Assembly: GCF_010233585.1 (NCBI RefSeq)
Contig: NZ_CP045997.1
Span: 8,702,682 to 8,766,681, forward strand
Length of the DNA: 64,000 nucleotides
Direction of reading: 5' to 3'
Source of the DNA: Spirosoma endbachense
GTDB taxonomy: Bacteria; Bacteroidota; Bacteroidia; Cytophagales; Spirosomataceae
Shown: piece after piece, positions 1-9,756 of the stretch
Layout of the letters: every line of letters begins with the position of its first letter
How positions within the stretch are numbered: the first letter of the stretch is position 1
Notes under the pieces: generated by a model
Seen by the model: only the letters and a program-made list of their open reading frames with translations
What the model was told of the DNA's origin: nothing
Database searches by the model: none
Translations under genes and position numbers: made by a program

Positions 1-757
1 CTGGCAACAATGGTGGTTCTGGCTTCTGAGTTTATTACTGATTGCTTCGTTCATTGCCTTTTTGATAATTAGTTATAACCGGCAGAAACTCGCCAGACAA
101 CGGCGATTACTCACTAATACACTGGCCACTCAGGAGGAAGAACGTCGGCGTATTGCCCGAGACCTGCACGATGACGTGGGAAATACACTAGCCGCGATTA
201 AAGGTATATTAGGAATAGCCCAGGAACGACTCACGGTAGCCACTGAAATGCCTGAAGTGGCACGCGCATACGGCCTGCTTGACAAAGCCAGTAACGACCT
301 CCGGACCATCACCCATGATCTGATGCCCATTGAGTTCGAGAAATATGCTTTACCCGATGTTGTATCACAGCTTGTAGATCGGGCCAATCGCTCCTCTAAA
401 ACCGATTTTGAGTTTATTCTCTTTGGCGATGTTCGTCGGTTAAAACCCGAGCGCGAATTGGTTGCCTACCGAATCATTGCCGAGCTGGTTCAAAATGCGC
501 TTAAGCACGGTGGGCCTGGATTAGCAATCGTGCAATTAGGCTATCATACCCGCCAATTAAGTCTACTTGTAGAAACTCCATTGGATAATAAACAATTGAA
601 CGTAGTTTTTTCTGATCAAATGACTACAGGAATTGGGCAAAAAAACATAACTTATCGGGCAGAATACCTGCATGCCGTATTAACTACGGATAGCAACGCT
701 CAGAGTTATACCGTCATGCTCGACATTCCTTATGACGCAGTCGGACAACATCATTAG
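1..757 (+). CDS. Sensor histidine kinase, NarL-partner type (5' truncated by window edge)
   Basis: The frame is open from base 2, so the start lies outside the window. The first visible residues form a Trp/Leu/Ile-rich membrane helix (bases 2-76), followed by a basic stretch and a short coiled linker. The phospho-acceptor region reads RRRIARDLHDDVGN, the H-box of HisKA_3 kinases; the histidine is encoded near base 168. A C-terminal HATPase domain follows, with an N-box (ELVQNALKHG) and a short G-box (TTGIGQKN). Such kinases pair with LuxR-type response regulators, and the next gene overlaps this one by 26 bases and encodes one. The sensed signal is unknown because the sensor domain is missing. 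In this phylum many such kinases carry extracellular TPR or Y_Y_Y domains, but nothing here shows which. Confidence 0.9.
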   Translation, partial: WQQWWFWLLSLLLIASFIAFLIISYNRQKLARQRRLLTNTLATQEEERRRIARDLHDDVGNTLAAIKGILGIAQERLTVATEMPEVARAYGLLDKASNDLRTITHDLMPIEFEKYALPDVVSQLVDRANRSSKTDFEFILFGDVRRLKPERELVAYRIIAELVQNALKHGGPGLAIVQLGYHTRQLSLLVETPLDNKQLNVVFSDQMTTGIGQKNITYRAEYLHAVLTTDSNAQSYTVMLDIPYDAVGQHH

Positions 758-1376
758 TATTTTAATTATTGATGACCATCGTCTGTTCAACGATGGACTG
801 AGCCTGATGCTTGCCGATGTTCCTGACCTACTTATTGCAGGCCAGGTCTACCACAGCCGCGAAGCCACAGAACAGGTAGTCAAACTTCAGCCTGATGTTC
901 TGATCATCGATTTTAATATGCCCGAAATTGACGGCCTTGAACTCACACGCCGACTGACAGTTGAACTGGGTACTCAACGAATTTTGATCGTGAGTATGTA
1001 TGGCGAGAATCGGTATATTGAAGATTTTCGAAAAGCCGGAGCATCAGGGTATATGCTAAAAACATCCAGCAAAGATGAGTTGCTAACGGCTATCAGGTCG
1101 GTGGCGCAGGGGTTAATGTATTTCGATCCCAAACTTGCTGACAAGAAACAATTTAGCAACCACGCTGATGACGTTTTTCTGAAAAAATACAAACTATCTC
1201 CCCGTGAGGTTGAAATTATCAGGTATATAAAAGCCGGATTGAGCAGCCCTCAGATAGCGGATAAGATACACCTCAGCCAGCACACCGTTGATACCCATCG
1301 GAAGAACATTCACGCTAAACTTGGCATCAATACGATAGCCGATTTAGTACGATTCGCTGTTGAAACTGGACTATAG
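732..1376 (+). CDS. NarL/FixJ-family response regulator
   Basis: This 214-residue protein has an N-terminal receiver domain with an acidic DDH pocket at residues 14-16, the phospho-acceptor Asp60 in the context LIIDFNMPEIDG, and a conserved Lys near residue 110. A C-terminal LuxR-type helix-turn-helix (about residues 155-205, LSPREVEIIRYIKAG) follows. It should be phosphorylated by the kinase encoded just upstream and act as a transcription factor. The ATG at 732 overlaps the kinase gene by 26 bases, so the two are probably translationally coupled. It converges on the SusC/SusD pair at 1661-6370; whether it controls that pair cannot be told from the sequence. Confidence 0.93.
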   Translation: MTQSDNIISILIIDDHRLFNDGLSLMLADVPDLLIAGQVYHSREATEQVVKLQPDVLIIDFNMPEIDGLELTRRLTVELGTQRILIVSMYGENRYIEDFRKAGASGYMLKTSSKDELLTAIRSVAQGLMYFDPKLADKKQFSNHADDVFLKKYKLSPREVEIIRYIKAGLSSPQIADKIHLSQHTVDTHRKNIHAKLGINTIADLVRFAVETGL

Positions 1377-1483
1377 TCTACTCGGTCTATAAATATACCC
1401 GAATCCGGGTATTGCCCTCTCAATTAGGCTAAAGTAGCTTTGTTAAAATTCTATCCACATTGTTGGTGACCACCTGACGCATC

Positions 1484-1518
1484 GGTCGTCTCGCTCATAC
1501 GGGACGACCTTTTTGTTT
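1484..1518 (+). terminator. Rho-independent terminator of the two-component operon
   Basis: Arms at 1484-1493 and 1500-1509 pair over 10 bp, with one G-U wobble and a 6-nt loop. A T-rich tract (1510-1518) follows immediately. It lies 107 bases after the response regulator stop codon and is oriented for the plus strand. Confidence 0.75.
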
Positions 1519-1600
1519 ATTTACTTTCTGTCGGCTCCTACTTTCCCCTTGGCATCGGCATGACTCAGTACATTGGCAAGGATACTGTATATCAAATAAT

Positions 1601-1646
1601 GATTTCAGGACCGTTACTGATTTAAATCAGTAACGGTCCTGAAATC
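1601..1646. terminator. 46-bp perfect palindrome at the end of the SusC/SusD operon
   Basis: Bases 1601-1623 and 1624-1646 are exact reverse complements with no spacer. The palindrome ends 14 bases beyond the minus-strand stop codon of the SusD gene. In RNA it would fold into a long hairpin without a T-tract on either side, so it could serve as a terminator or 3'-end stabiliser for both converging operons. Terminator function is inferred from position. Confidence 0.6.
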
Positions 1647-1660
1647 AGCATCCTACTGGA

Positions 1661-3169
1661 TCAATAGCCCTTATTTTGCTGCAATTTGGTATTGTTTCTG
1701 ATTTCGGCCGTAGGAATAGGAAACAACAATTCTCTCTCTTTGAGAACAGGCCCATATGAAAACTTGTGCCCAACAAAATCATCAAATGTTCGGGTGGACT
1801 CATTGAAGGCCTTACGAAGCCTGGCCATGTCAAACCAGGTTTTATTCTCGAAGCTCAGTTCGTACCAACGCTCCCGCCAGATCGATTCCCGGAGCTGCTC
1901 TTTCGTTAAGCCGGCCAGATCAGGTAATTTCGCCCTTCGCCGAATCTTGTTAACGGCCTCGTAGGCAGCCGTGGTGGGACCAGACACTTCATTGGCCGCT
2001 TCGGCATAGATCAGCAAGACTTCCGCAAAGCGATACAAAGGCCAGTTCAGATCACTGCTGGTCGTTGTCAGATGGGCTTGCGTATCGAAATGTTTATAAA
2101 TATAATACCCCCCTAAATCAATAGTCTTGCTGCGATCATTACTTAGTGTATAGCTTCGATAATAGAATTGCTTTTCCTGAGCGCGCAAATCCCCTGTTTC
2201 GTAGGACTCTACGAATTCCTTCTGGGCGAAAATAGCCCCTGTTTCATCGGAGTAAGCCGAGATTCCCTGGTTATAGGGAATGATGGACGTTTGCCAACCA
2301 GAGGGCTGAATATTCGCCGTAAACTGCACCATAAAAATATTTTCCCCAATGTTCTTTTTGGCGGGATTATGTAAATCGTCATACGTTGTAAATAAACTGT
2401 ACTGATTCGACGAGATAACCTCGTTCGCCTTATCCGCTGCTTTTTTATGGTATTCGGCTCCTTTTTGTAGCGGATAGCCGGCCATGGTCAGGTAGACACT
2501 AGCTAACAGGGATTTGGCAGCCCCTGTCGAGACACGTCCGGATGCATCCAGAAACGGTAATCCAGACGATTCGGCCACCGATAAGTCATCGACAATCTGC
2601 TTATAAATACTTTCTTCATCGGACTGGCCAGGGTAGAGTGTCGGCGAATTTAAATCGATTGGCTCCAGAATCAGTGGTACTTTCCCGAATAGTTGAACCA
2701 GGTTATAGTAGTAGTAAGCCCGCAGAAAACGGGCTTCGCCCAATGCCTTCTTCCTGGCCACTTCATCCATGGCAATCGCTGGAATCCTGGCAATGGCCAG
2801 GTTTGCGTTGGCAATCCCCTTGTAGCAGCTGACCCAATACACCCGGCTATACTCATTATCCGATGTATTGGTCAAATTCCGAACGTACAGGCTATTGACG
2901 GCCTGTCCTAATTCCGTATTGGCCAAACCCGTTGCGAATTCCAGCATCATCCAGGGTGCTCCATTAAATCCACCACCAGTCGTGTTTTTTAAATTGTCAT
3001 AAATGGCATTGATGGCACTGGTCGCGTGCTCCGGTTTGGTGAAATAATTGTCGGTGGTAAAATTACTTTTATCGCTTTCTGCCAGAAAATCGGAGCAAGC
3101 TGATCCTGCCAGGAATAAGCTGGCAAAAAATAGCCACTTGGTGGCGGTTTTAATTCGTATTGAAGTCAT
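1661..3169 (-). CDS. SusD/RagB-family outer-membrane nutrient-binding lipoprotein
   Basis: This 502-residue protein starts with a lipoprotein signal peptide (FLAGSACSDF; the acylated Cys is about residue 25). It has the SusD layout: helical TPR-like segments with an ARFLRAYYYYNLVQLFGKVPLI motif near residue 150, and a C-terminal RagB/SusD region ending in the usual WYELSFENKTWFDMARL and LLFPIPTAEIRNNTKLQQN motifs. SusD proteins sit on the cell surface as lids of SusC transporters and bind glycans or peptides. The gene lies 15 bases downstream of a SusC gene on the same strand. No hydrolase is nearby, so the substrate cannot be guessed. Confidence 0.95.
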   Translation of the reverse strand: MTSIRIKTATKWLFFASLFLAGSACSDFLAESDKSNFTTDNYFTKPEHATSAINAIYDNLKNTTGGGFNGAPWMMLEFATGLANTELGQAVNSLYVRNLTNTSDNEYSRVYWVSCYKGIANANLAIARIPAIAMDEVARKKALGEARFLRAYYYYNLVQLFGKVPLILEPIDLNSPTLYPGQSDEESIYKQIVDDLSVAESSGLPFLDASGRVSTGAAKSLLASVYLTMAGYPLQKGAEYHKKAADKANEVISSNQYSLFTTYDDLHNPAKKNIGENIFMVQFTANIQPSGWQTSIIPYNQGISAYSDETGAIFAQKEFVESYETGDLRAQEKQFYYRSYTLSNDRSKTIDLGGYYIYKHFDTQAHLTTTSSDLNWPLYRFAEVLLIYAEAANEVSGPTTAAYEAVNKIRRRAKLPDLAGLTKEQLRESIWRERWYELSFENKTWFDMARLRKAFNESTRTFDDFVGHKFSYGPVLKERELLFPIPTAEIRNNTKLQQNKGY

Positions 3170-3184
3170 TGTGAAGGGGATAGT

Positions 3185-6100
3185 TTACAGGCCAATATTG
3201 AGACCAATCATAAATACTCTGGGTTTGGGATAGTCAAACGAAACGACTCCCTGATCAAAGGCACTGCCACTCGTCGATACTTCAGGGTCATAGCCCTTAT
3301 ATTCAGCTGTTTTCAGGAAAAAATTCTGCACGGAGGCATACACCCGTAGTCGGCTAAGCCGTATTTTTTCCGTGATCGACGGAGAGAAGTTATAGGCTAG
3401 TAATAGGTTACGCCCCCGTATAAACGAGGCATCATATATATGGCGGGTATCATCATTGGTGTCGTAGCCAGCCGATACGGGCCTTAACTGGGCAATGTGC
3501 GTATTCTGATGGTCGGGCGTCCAGGCGTTTAAGACCGTTTTGAGGCTATTCGCGATTCCCTGCCGATTTTCAGTCGGTCGCTGGGTTCTAAAGAGCACAT
3601 CGTTCCCATACATAAATTGCAGGTCGACGGTGAGATCGAAGTTTTTATACTTGAAGCTGTTCAGTAACGTACCGAAGCCATCGGGAATACCTTTTCCAAT
3701 AATAACTTGATCATTGTTATTGATCACCCCATCCCCGTTTGTATCCTGATACTTGACATCCCCTGGCCTTTTTAAGTATTTAGCCGCTTCAGACTCTTCG
3801 GCAGTTCCCCAGGTGCCCGCCCCCGGACGAACAAACCCAAAGAATGAACCGACTGGCTCATTTTCGCGAACGACTGTCGAGCCAATAAAAATGTCGGAAC
3901 CGCCTGTTAGCTTAACCACTCTATTTTTATTGACGGAAATGTTAAACGTTGTATGCCAGGAAAAATCCCTGGTCTTTACGTTGACACTATTCACGGCGAA
4001 CTCAATGCCCCGGTTTTCCATACTACCCACATTGCGGGTAACCGTTTCGTAGCCACTACTATACGGAACCGGCGCATTGAGCAGCATATCGCTGGTCAGT
4101 TTCCGGTAGACATCCACTTCAAGCGATAATCGATTTTGAAACAGACCCAGTTCGACCCCCGCATCAACCTGTTGTGTCTTTTCCCAGCGCAAGTCCGGAT
4201 TGGCCAGTCGCCCTACCCCAATGCCTACCGTCCGGGCTCCCCCAAAAATGACGGCATAATTACCCAGTCCGGCCAGAGCCTGATAAGCGGTGATTTCTGA
4301 GTTTCCCGTAACGCCATAGCTGGCCCGTAGTTTCAGATTAGAAACGGCCCGAACGTTTTTCATAAAACCTTCTTCAATGACCCGCCATGCCAATGCAGCA
4401 GACGGGAAAAAGGCATACTGATTGGCCGCACCGAATTTCGATGAACCATCGATACGCCCGGTGAAGGTGACTAAGTACTTGTCTTTAAACCCATAATTCA
4501 TCCGACCGAAATACGAGTTTAATCCATAACCGACTGCACTAGAGCTGGGCGCTTGTGGCACTGAACCGGCGCCTAAATTATAGAACTGAAAATAATCGTC
4601 CTGGAAGTTCTGGGTAGCCGCTCGACTGGTAAACCGATCAACATGTTGCCAGGCTATTCCTAACAACCCTGTGAGAGCATGCTGTTTGGCAAACCGTTTA
4701 TTATATGTCAGATAGTTTTCAACCTGCCATGAATTATGTCGTTCATTGGTAACACTGGCCGTTCCAAGCTGATTCCGGGATATATAGTTCAGCGTACGTC
4801 CATTGTACTCATCGGTCTCCTGATTGATAATGTTGATGCCGAGTGTGGTTCGTAATTCGAGGTCTTTGGTCAGTTTAAGGTTGGCGTACACATCCCCCAG
4901 CATCGTCTGGGTTTTCAGGTAATAAAACCGATCCTTCAGAATATTGATCGGATTACCGCCCCCTTCCATACCCGGGTAGTCTTCATTGCCTGCCCATCGT
5001 CCATCTGGATACTTGACCGGAATAATGGGAAGCGCTTCCAGTACTTGTCTCATGACAATAATGCCACCATTACCCAGTGGATCGACCTGATTTTCATTTT
5101 GATCATTATAACTTAAGGAACCGCCTACTTTTATCCAGTCTTTAAGCTGGCTATCGAACACAAACCGACCGGCAAATCGCTTTAGATACGACTCCCTAAC
5201 CAGGCCGTTTTCGTTCCGGTAACCCAGATAGATGCCGTAACTATCTTTAGCATTCCCCCCGGCAAAAGCCAACTGGTGGTTTTGGGTGAATGCTTTCTGA
5301 AAGGATTCATCCTGCCAGTCTGTATCGTAGAGTGGATTACCGTTCGCATCAAACAGCAAGGGATTCGTTCGTTTCAGTCTAGGGTCTTTATACTTTCCCC
5401 CCGCCCAGCCAACCGGATCGAATTTCTGGGCATTCTGATAGGCAACATCTTCTACTTGCAGAAACTCTTTGGCGTTCAGCAAAGGAATCTTACGGGGAAG
5501 TACGCCGGTACTAAAATCCGTATCATAGGTGATCCGTCCTCCAGTCTGGCTACCCCGTTTCGTCGTTACCAAAATAACGCCATTTGCGCCCCTGGCCCCG
5601 TAGATAGCCGTCGCTGAAGCGTCTTTTAGCACCTCAACGGAAGCGATATCATTCGGATTAAGGTAATCAATAGGCGTGCTGCCATTGGCTAATCCGGTAG
5701 CGTTCAGAATAACCCCGTCAATCACATAAAGTGGATTATTGGCCACACTAACGGACGTATTACCACGGATACGTATGTTGGAGCGACCGCCCGGACGTCC
5801 CGAATTGACCGATACGTTGACCCCCGTAATCCGGCCAGCCAGCCCCTGATTCAGCGAAGCGGCCGGTCGTTGCTGCAACACTTCCGCTTTGACGGTGCCA
5901 ACCGCCCCCGTTAGATCCGATTTCTTCTGGACGCCATAGCCAACCACGACGACCTCATTGAGCGTTTTTTGATCGGGAGCCAGTTGCACATCAATCGTAG
6001 AACGATTCCCAACAAGTACCTCCTGATTGAGGTAGCCTACGAACGAGAAAATCAACGTAATAGTGGTTCCAGTCTCGTCTGGAATGGTCAGGCTATAGAT

Positions 6101-6370
6101 CCCTTTGGCGTCCGTTGTCGTACCCCGGCTGGTGCCTTTCAGCATGACGCTCACGCCAGGCAAGATCTCGTTGGTCTCACTTTTTACGGTGCCTGTGATG
6201 GTTCGATTTTCGTTTTCGGGAGCACGTACCTGTAGCAAGTCAGCCGGTTGGTGATTACTATTGGCTTGTCGATTTGGTTGAGACAAGCCAGGGCCAGGGC
6301 ATAATGAACTCAAAACCAACAAAAAAGCAAAAATCAGTTTGAAAGGGGGTGAAAAGTACGGATTCATCAT
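3185..6370 (-). CDS. SusC/RagA-family TonB-linked outer-membrane transporter
   Basis: The 1061-residue protein has a signal peptide, then a carboxypeptidase-D-like (DUF4480-type) domain at about residues 55-135 (ITGTVKSE...LPGVSVMLKG). The TonB-box-like segment TLNEVVVVGYG and the plug domain follow (GLAGRITGVNV, PLYVIDGVIL, IASVEVLKDASATAIYGARGANGVILVTTKRG). The rest is the 22-strand barrel, ending in a short aromatic/hydrophobic terminus. It imports oligosaccharides or peptides captured by the SusD partner, using TonB energy. It is the first gene of a two-gene operon; the 564-base region upstream should hold its promoter. Confidence 0.96.
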   Translation of the reverse strand: MMNPYFSPPFKLIFAFLLVLSSLCPGPGLSQPNRQANSNHQPADLLQVRAPENENRTITGTVKSETNEILPGVSVMLKGTSRGTTTDAKGIYSLTIPDETGTTITLIFSFVGYLNQEVLVGNRSTIDVQLAPDQKTLNEVVVVGYGVQKKSDLTGAVGTVKAEVLQQRPAASLNQGLAGRITGVNVSVNSGRPGGRSNIRIRGNTSVSVANNPLYVIDGVILNATGLANGSTPIDYLNPNDIASVEVLKDASATAIYGARGANGVILVTTKRGSQTGGRITYDTDFSTGVLPRKIPLLNAKEFLQVEDVAYQNAQKFDPVGWAGGKYKDPRLKRTNPLLFDANGNPLYDTDWQDESFQKAFTQNHQLAFAGGNAKDSYGIYLGYRNENGLVRESYLKRFAGRFVFDSQLKDWIKVGGSLSYNDQNENQVDPLGNGGIIVMRQVLEALPIIPVKYPDGRWAGNEDYPGMEGGGNPINILKDRFYYLKTQTMLGDVYANLKLTKDLELRTTLGINIINQETDEYNGRTLNYISRNQLGTASVTNERHNSWQVENYLTYNKRFAKQHALTGLLGIAWQHVDRFTSRAATQNFQDDYFQFYNLGAGSVPQAPSSSAVGYGLNSYFGRMNYGFKDKYLVTFTGRIDGSSKFGAANQYAFFPSAALAWRVIEEGFMKNVRAVSNLKLRASYGVTGNSEITAYQALAGLGNYAVIFGGARTVGIGVGRLANPDLRWEKTQQVDAGVELGLFQNRLSLEVDVYRKLTSDMLLNAPVPYSSGYETVTRNVGSMENRGIEFAVNSVNVKTRDFSWHTTFNISVNKNRVVKLTGGSDIFIGSTVVRENEPVGSFFGFVRPGAGTWGTAEESEAAKYLKRPGDVKYQDTNGDGVINNNDQVIIGKGIPDGFGTLLNSFKYKNFDLTVDLQFMYGNDVLFRTQRPTENRQGIANSLKTVLNAWTPDHQNTHIAQLRPVSAGYDTNDDTRHIYDASFIRGRNLLLAYNFSPSITEKIRLSRLRVYASVQNFFLKTAEYKGYDPEVSTSGSAFDQGVVSFDYPKPRVFMIGLNIGL

Positions 6371-6934
6371 AGTCAGTTAGTTGGGTTAAGGTGATTAACT
6401 AGGGAAGTCCTTCAAGCAGGTGTATGCTGATTGGCATGCAGATGCCGACTAGTTGGTTACAGAGTCGGCAGACTACTCAAAGTTTGTATGAGGTCGTTTT
6501 ATCTTCTGCTTATTGGCTATGTTTTTCATGCAAATGCCCGTTTTTAGTAGTCGCTTCCTGCGTGCTAATGCGTTTCACAAAAAAAGCAGATAAATAAACC
6601 TAAAAGTAATATTTGATAAACTATTTATACCATTATATTATCATTTAGTATATTTATAGATTTACTATACTTTTCAATCAGAGAAGAAAGTGTAGCGTCT
6701 AACCTATCATTTCGGATTACGGAGCGAGACTAGCATGGCTTCGTTGGAGCAGTAAAACGTCGACTGTCGATGAATGCAGGGAAGATAAAATCTGCTTCTT
6801 TACCAGCCTATAATTGGTGTATTGATAAAACCTGCTTCTATAAACTTAAAATAACAGTATAGGAAAGGGCGCTTGAGGAACGTTGATTGCGTTACTTTTT
6901 CGCACTTAGTTGACGATATAAAATTGCAGAAGGG
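6371..6934. other. Intergenic region upstream of the SusC gene
   Basis: No credible gene is seen. The part nearest the SusC start carries a small inverted repeat (6443-6450 with 6463-6470, 8 bp, 12-nt loop) that would lie in the SusC mRNA leader. Bases 6590-6680 are markedly A+T-rich. No clear TAnnTTTG box on the minus strand was found. The region also separates the SusC gene from the deacetylase gene, which is transcribed towards it. Confidence 0.5.
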
Positions 6935-7837
6935 TCAGAAAAACAGATCGGCAGCTATCCGAAATGTATTGCAGTGCGCTTCAACGATGTCGGTCAGGCG
7001 GGGTGAATAACCACCGCCCATAGAAACGGCAATTGGTAACCCAAAATGGATCGCCTGCTCAAAGACAAATGTATCGCGCGCTTTACAACCCTGCCGGCTT
7101 ACACCCAGCTTACCCAGCCGATCTGATTTGAGAATATCCACGCCCGACACATAAAACAGAAAATCAGGCTTTTCGCGTCGGATCAGATCCGGCAAAAGAT
7201 CGTAGAGTCTATTCAGATACGCTTCATCAGCCATACCTGTCGGCAGTTCAACATCCAGATCCGACTGCTCTTTTTTGAGTGGATAATTATCTTTCCCGTG
7301 CATACTGAAGGTGAATACACGTGGTTCCTGCTGAAACATTACCGCCGTACCATTGCCCTGATGGACATCTAAATCGATGACCAGAATCTTTCTTGCCTTA
7401 TTTGTCGCCAGCAGATAGTGCGCAGCCACGCCAACATCATTAAGCAAACAAAAACCCTCCCCCCGATCAGGAAACGCGTGATGTGTACCGCCCGCAACAT
7501 TCATGGCTACTCCGTCGCGAAAGGCAATATGGGTGCAGTCAATGGTTCCCTGCGTAATGATCCACTCCCGCTCAATGAGTTCGGGGGTCAATGGAAAACC
7601 GATTCGACGCACCATGGCCGGAGCCACCGTAAGGGTTTTCAATGCTCCTACATATTCGGCAGTATGGACGCCCAGCACCCAGTGGTCGTCAACGGGCAGA
7701 GGGGCAAAAAAATTATCGTCAGTACATGTTCCTTCATAAAGTAACTGTTCATGAATCAATTCATACTTAAGCATCGGAAAGCGGTGGCCCTCAGGCAATC
7801 GGAGCCGATAGACCGGCGAAAAAGCAATTTGAAGCAT
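6935..7837 (-). CDS. Histone deacetylase-fold (AcuC/HDAC-like) deacetylase
   Basis: This 300-residue protein has the zinc-deacetylase fold throughout. The catalytic His pair is at residues 119-120 (GGTHHAF), the metal-binding motif at 155-163 (DLDVHQGNG), and a further Asp sits in the YVSGVDILKSDRLG segment. A C-terminal GGGYSP motif carries the loop before the last helix. Bacterial members deacetylate protein lysines, acetylpolyamines or small acetylated metabolites; the substrate here is unknown. No signal peptide is seen, so it acts in the cytoplasm. It is a single gene, divergent from the SDR gene at 7948. Confidence 0.9.
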   Translation of the reverse strand: MLQIAFSPVYRLRLPEGHRFPMLKYELIHEQLLYEGTCTDDNFFAPLPVDDHWVLGVHTAEYVGALKTLTVAPAMVRRIGFPLTPELIEREWIITQGTIDCTHIAFRDGVAMNVAGGTHHAFPDRGEGFCLLNDVGVAAHYLLATNKARKILVIDLDVHQGNGTAVMFQQEPRVFTFSMHGKDNYPLKKEQSDLDVELPTGMADEAYLNRLYDLLPDLIRREKPDFLFYVSGVDILKSDRLGKLGVSRQGCKARDTFVFEQAIHFGLPIAVSMGGGYSPRLTDIVEAHCNTFRIAADLFF

Positions 7838-7947
7838 GGAAAATAAAGTATCCCGTTCGATAAGGATACGGTTTAGTTAACCCAACATTATCTAATTGTG
7901 TTACCAATCTGTATCGTTTGAACGTTTCAAGGGTTTATCCAACTTCT

Positions 7948-8697
7948 ATGAAAACAGCTATCATTACAGGCGGAGGCCAGGGTATCGGCCGGGTTGCCAC
8001 CCAGTATTTACTCACTCATGGATACCGCGTAGCCATTTGGGAGACCGACACCGACGCGCTGGCAGAACTTCGGGAAGCGTTCAAAGCCTCATCGGCGCAG
8101 ATCCTGTTCGTTTCCTGCGATGTATCCAGTGAGGTGAATGTTCGGAAGGCCGCTGAACAGACATTTTCTCATTTCGGCCAGATCGATGCGCTGATCAACA
8201 ATGCAGCCATCATGATCGAAAAATCGCTCGACAAATTAACCCTCGATGAATGGAACCGGGTTATCGGTACAAATCTGACCGGAGCGTTTCTTTGTGCCAA
8301 ACACACGGCGCAATACCTGGCTTTGCAAAAAGGCAGTATCATCAATATGTGTTCGACACGGGCGTTTCAATCAGAACCAGACACATTTCCGTATACAGCC
8401 AGCAAGGGTGGGCTTCTGGCGCTGACCCATTCAATGGCCGTTAGTCTGGGGCCTGATATACGCGTCAATGCTATTAGTCCCGGATGGATCGACGTATCGG
8501 CACTGCGAAAAAAAGCAAAGGCAAAACCCGACGATCTTCGTCCCGAAGACCACGATCAGCACCCGGCTGGCCGCGTGGGTCAGGCCGACGATATTGCCCG
8601 GATGATTCTGTTTCTGATTGCGCCGGAAAATAACTTTATTACCGGTCAGAACTTCATAGTGGACGGTGGCATAACCCGAAAGATGATCTATGTGTAG
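7948..8697 (+). CDS. Short-chain dehydrogenase/reductase
   Basis: This is a classical SDR of 249 residues. It has the Rossmann cofactor motif TGGGQGIG at residues 7-14, an NNAA motif at 84-87, and the catalytic Ser136, Tyr149 and Lys153 (YTASK). It reduces or oxidises a hydroxy/keto group with NAD(H) or NADP(H); an acidic residue at the end of beta-2 (WETD) favours NAD. The ATG at 7948 is preferred over an upstream TTG because the nucleotide-binding strand begins directly after it. It is divergent from the deacetylase gene. The substrate is unknown. It is 13 kb from the sugar operon and unlikely to belong to it. Confidence 0.9.
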   Translation: MKTAIITGGGQGIGRVATQYLLTHGYRVAIWETDTDALAELREAFKASSAQILFVSCDVSSEVNVRKAAEQTFSHFGQIDALINNAAIMIEKSLDKLTLDEWNRVIGTNLTGAFLCAKHTAQYLALQKGSIINMCSTRAFQSEPDTFPYTASKGGLLALTHSMAVSLGPDIRVNAISPGWIDVSALRKKAKAKPDDLRPEDHDQHPAGRVGQADDIARMILFLIAPENNFITGQNFIVDGGITRKMIYV

Positions 8698-8758
8698 ACG
8701 AAACAAAACATCTCCTACCTTTGTCCCGTTTACTGCTCACACTTTTTCATCACTCCCT

Positions 8759-9199
8759 ATGAACATTGAACTTGCCACCGCATCTGAGACGGAGCCACTG
8801 GAAGTCCTCGACTTACAGGTACTGGCCGGGCCGTCCTCCGGAAAATCGTTCCTGTCATTACGTTTCCTTCTGCGTAACGAACGAAAAACAAAGCACCTGC
8901 AAATTCCCACGTTAACGTGGTTTGATGCCAGTCAATTGCAACGTTTTTCACAGGAATTAGCGGTTGCTCAGTATCCCGAAATATGCCAGGTCGATCTGAT
9001 CGATGCCGGTCTTCGCTTAACCGGCTCCGTACGTCGACTGGCAGGGCGCTGGACAACAGGTCGAACCGTTCGGATTGAACCACTCACAGCATCGGCCAAT
9101 CAATTTGCTTCATTTACGATCCATGCATCGCATAAAGATGTTAAGACGTACGCTGGAAAACTGAACAATCGGCTCTGGGAAGTATTTACAAGAGGATAA
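8759..9199 (+). CDS. Hypothetical protein, about 146 residues
   Basis: The family is not recognised. The ATG at 8759 gives a 146-residue soluble protein without signal peptide or membrane helix. The alternating hydrophobic pattern suggests beta strands, and there are many Leu, Arg and Ser residues. It follows the SDR gene by 61 bases on the same strand and could share its transcript. An in-frame ATG-less extension upstream to 8690 overlaps the SDR stop and is less likely. Codon use resembles the neighbours, which supports it being a real gene. Confidence 0.6.
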   Translation: MNIELATASETEPLEVLDLQVLAGPSSGKSFLSLRFLLRNERKTKHLQIPTLTWFDASQLQRFSQELAVAQYPEICQVDLIDAGLRLTGSVRRLAGRWTTGRTVRIEPLTASANQFASFTIHASHKDVKTYAGKLNNRLWEVFTRG

Positions 9200-9301
9200 T
9201 GGTAGTTGGCTTTCGGTTACCCTATTCAGCTTATTGAACCAGGCTGAATTTTTACGAACTACCCGAAAGCTGTTTACCCAATCCGCTATACTAACGATCA
9301 T

Positions 9302-9622
9302 ATGGAAAACACGAACCAGGATGCGATGCTGAATGAACAGGGACAAACGTTCAGGCCAGATACGGGCGGACCCATTCAAACGCCCGATGAGGGAAAAATG
9401 CTGACCGAAGAATATGACCCAACCGATTTGTCTGGTGATGCCTTCTCAGCCCCAACAACGCCCACCGATGAAGAGGAAGCAATTACGGGCAACGATGGCA
9501 CCGGTGCCGTTTCGGGTAGTCCTAACATGGAGCCTGACCGGTCAAACTACGGCAATAGCGATTCGCTCGGCAATAACGATGGCACCGAAGACAATCCGGA
9601 AGAGTCGGACTACTCAAATTGA
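9302..9622 (+). CDS. Small acidic, low-complexity hypothetical protein
   Basis: This 106-residue protein is dominated by Asp, Glu, Asn, Gly, Pro, Thr and Ser, with almost no hydrophobic residues, so it is probably intrinsically disordered. There is no signal peptide. It ends 43 bases before a strong hairpin that it shares with the convergent DUF892 gene. Similar small acidic proteins occur beside stress-related ferritin-like genes in this phylum, so a stress or desiccation role is possible but unproven. Confidence 0.6.
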   Translation: MENTNQDAMLNEQGQTFRPDTGGPIQTPDEGKMLTEEYDPTDLSGDAFSAPTTPTDEEEAITGNDGTGAVSGSPNMEPDRSNYGNSDSLGNNDGTEDNPEESDYSN

Positions 9623-9665
9623 GAAATCCTGATCATTAAGGAAAATTGGCAGAACAGGTTTTGTC

Positions 9666-9710
9666 AACAGAAACGGGCGACGTCAAATTATGACGTCGCC
9701 CGTTTCTGTT
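9666..9710. terminator. Bidirectional hairpin terminator
   Basis: Arms 9666-9685 and 9691-9710 are exact 20-nt reverse complements around a 5-nt loop (aatta). The hairpin lies between the convergent genes ending at 9622 (plus) and 9757 (minus). The ends are only modestly T-rich, so efficiency is uncertain. Confidence 0.75.
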
Positions 9711-9756
9711 CACTACTATGTAGCCTGGACAGTATAGCTACCTGATTCCTGTCATT

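Noticed and set aside
6443..6470. Riboswitch in the SusC leader
   Set aside because: Only an 8-bp hairpin is visible; no conserved riboswitch core is recognised.
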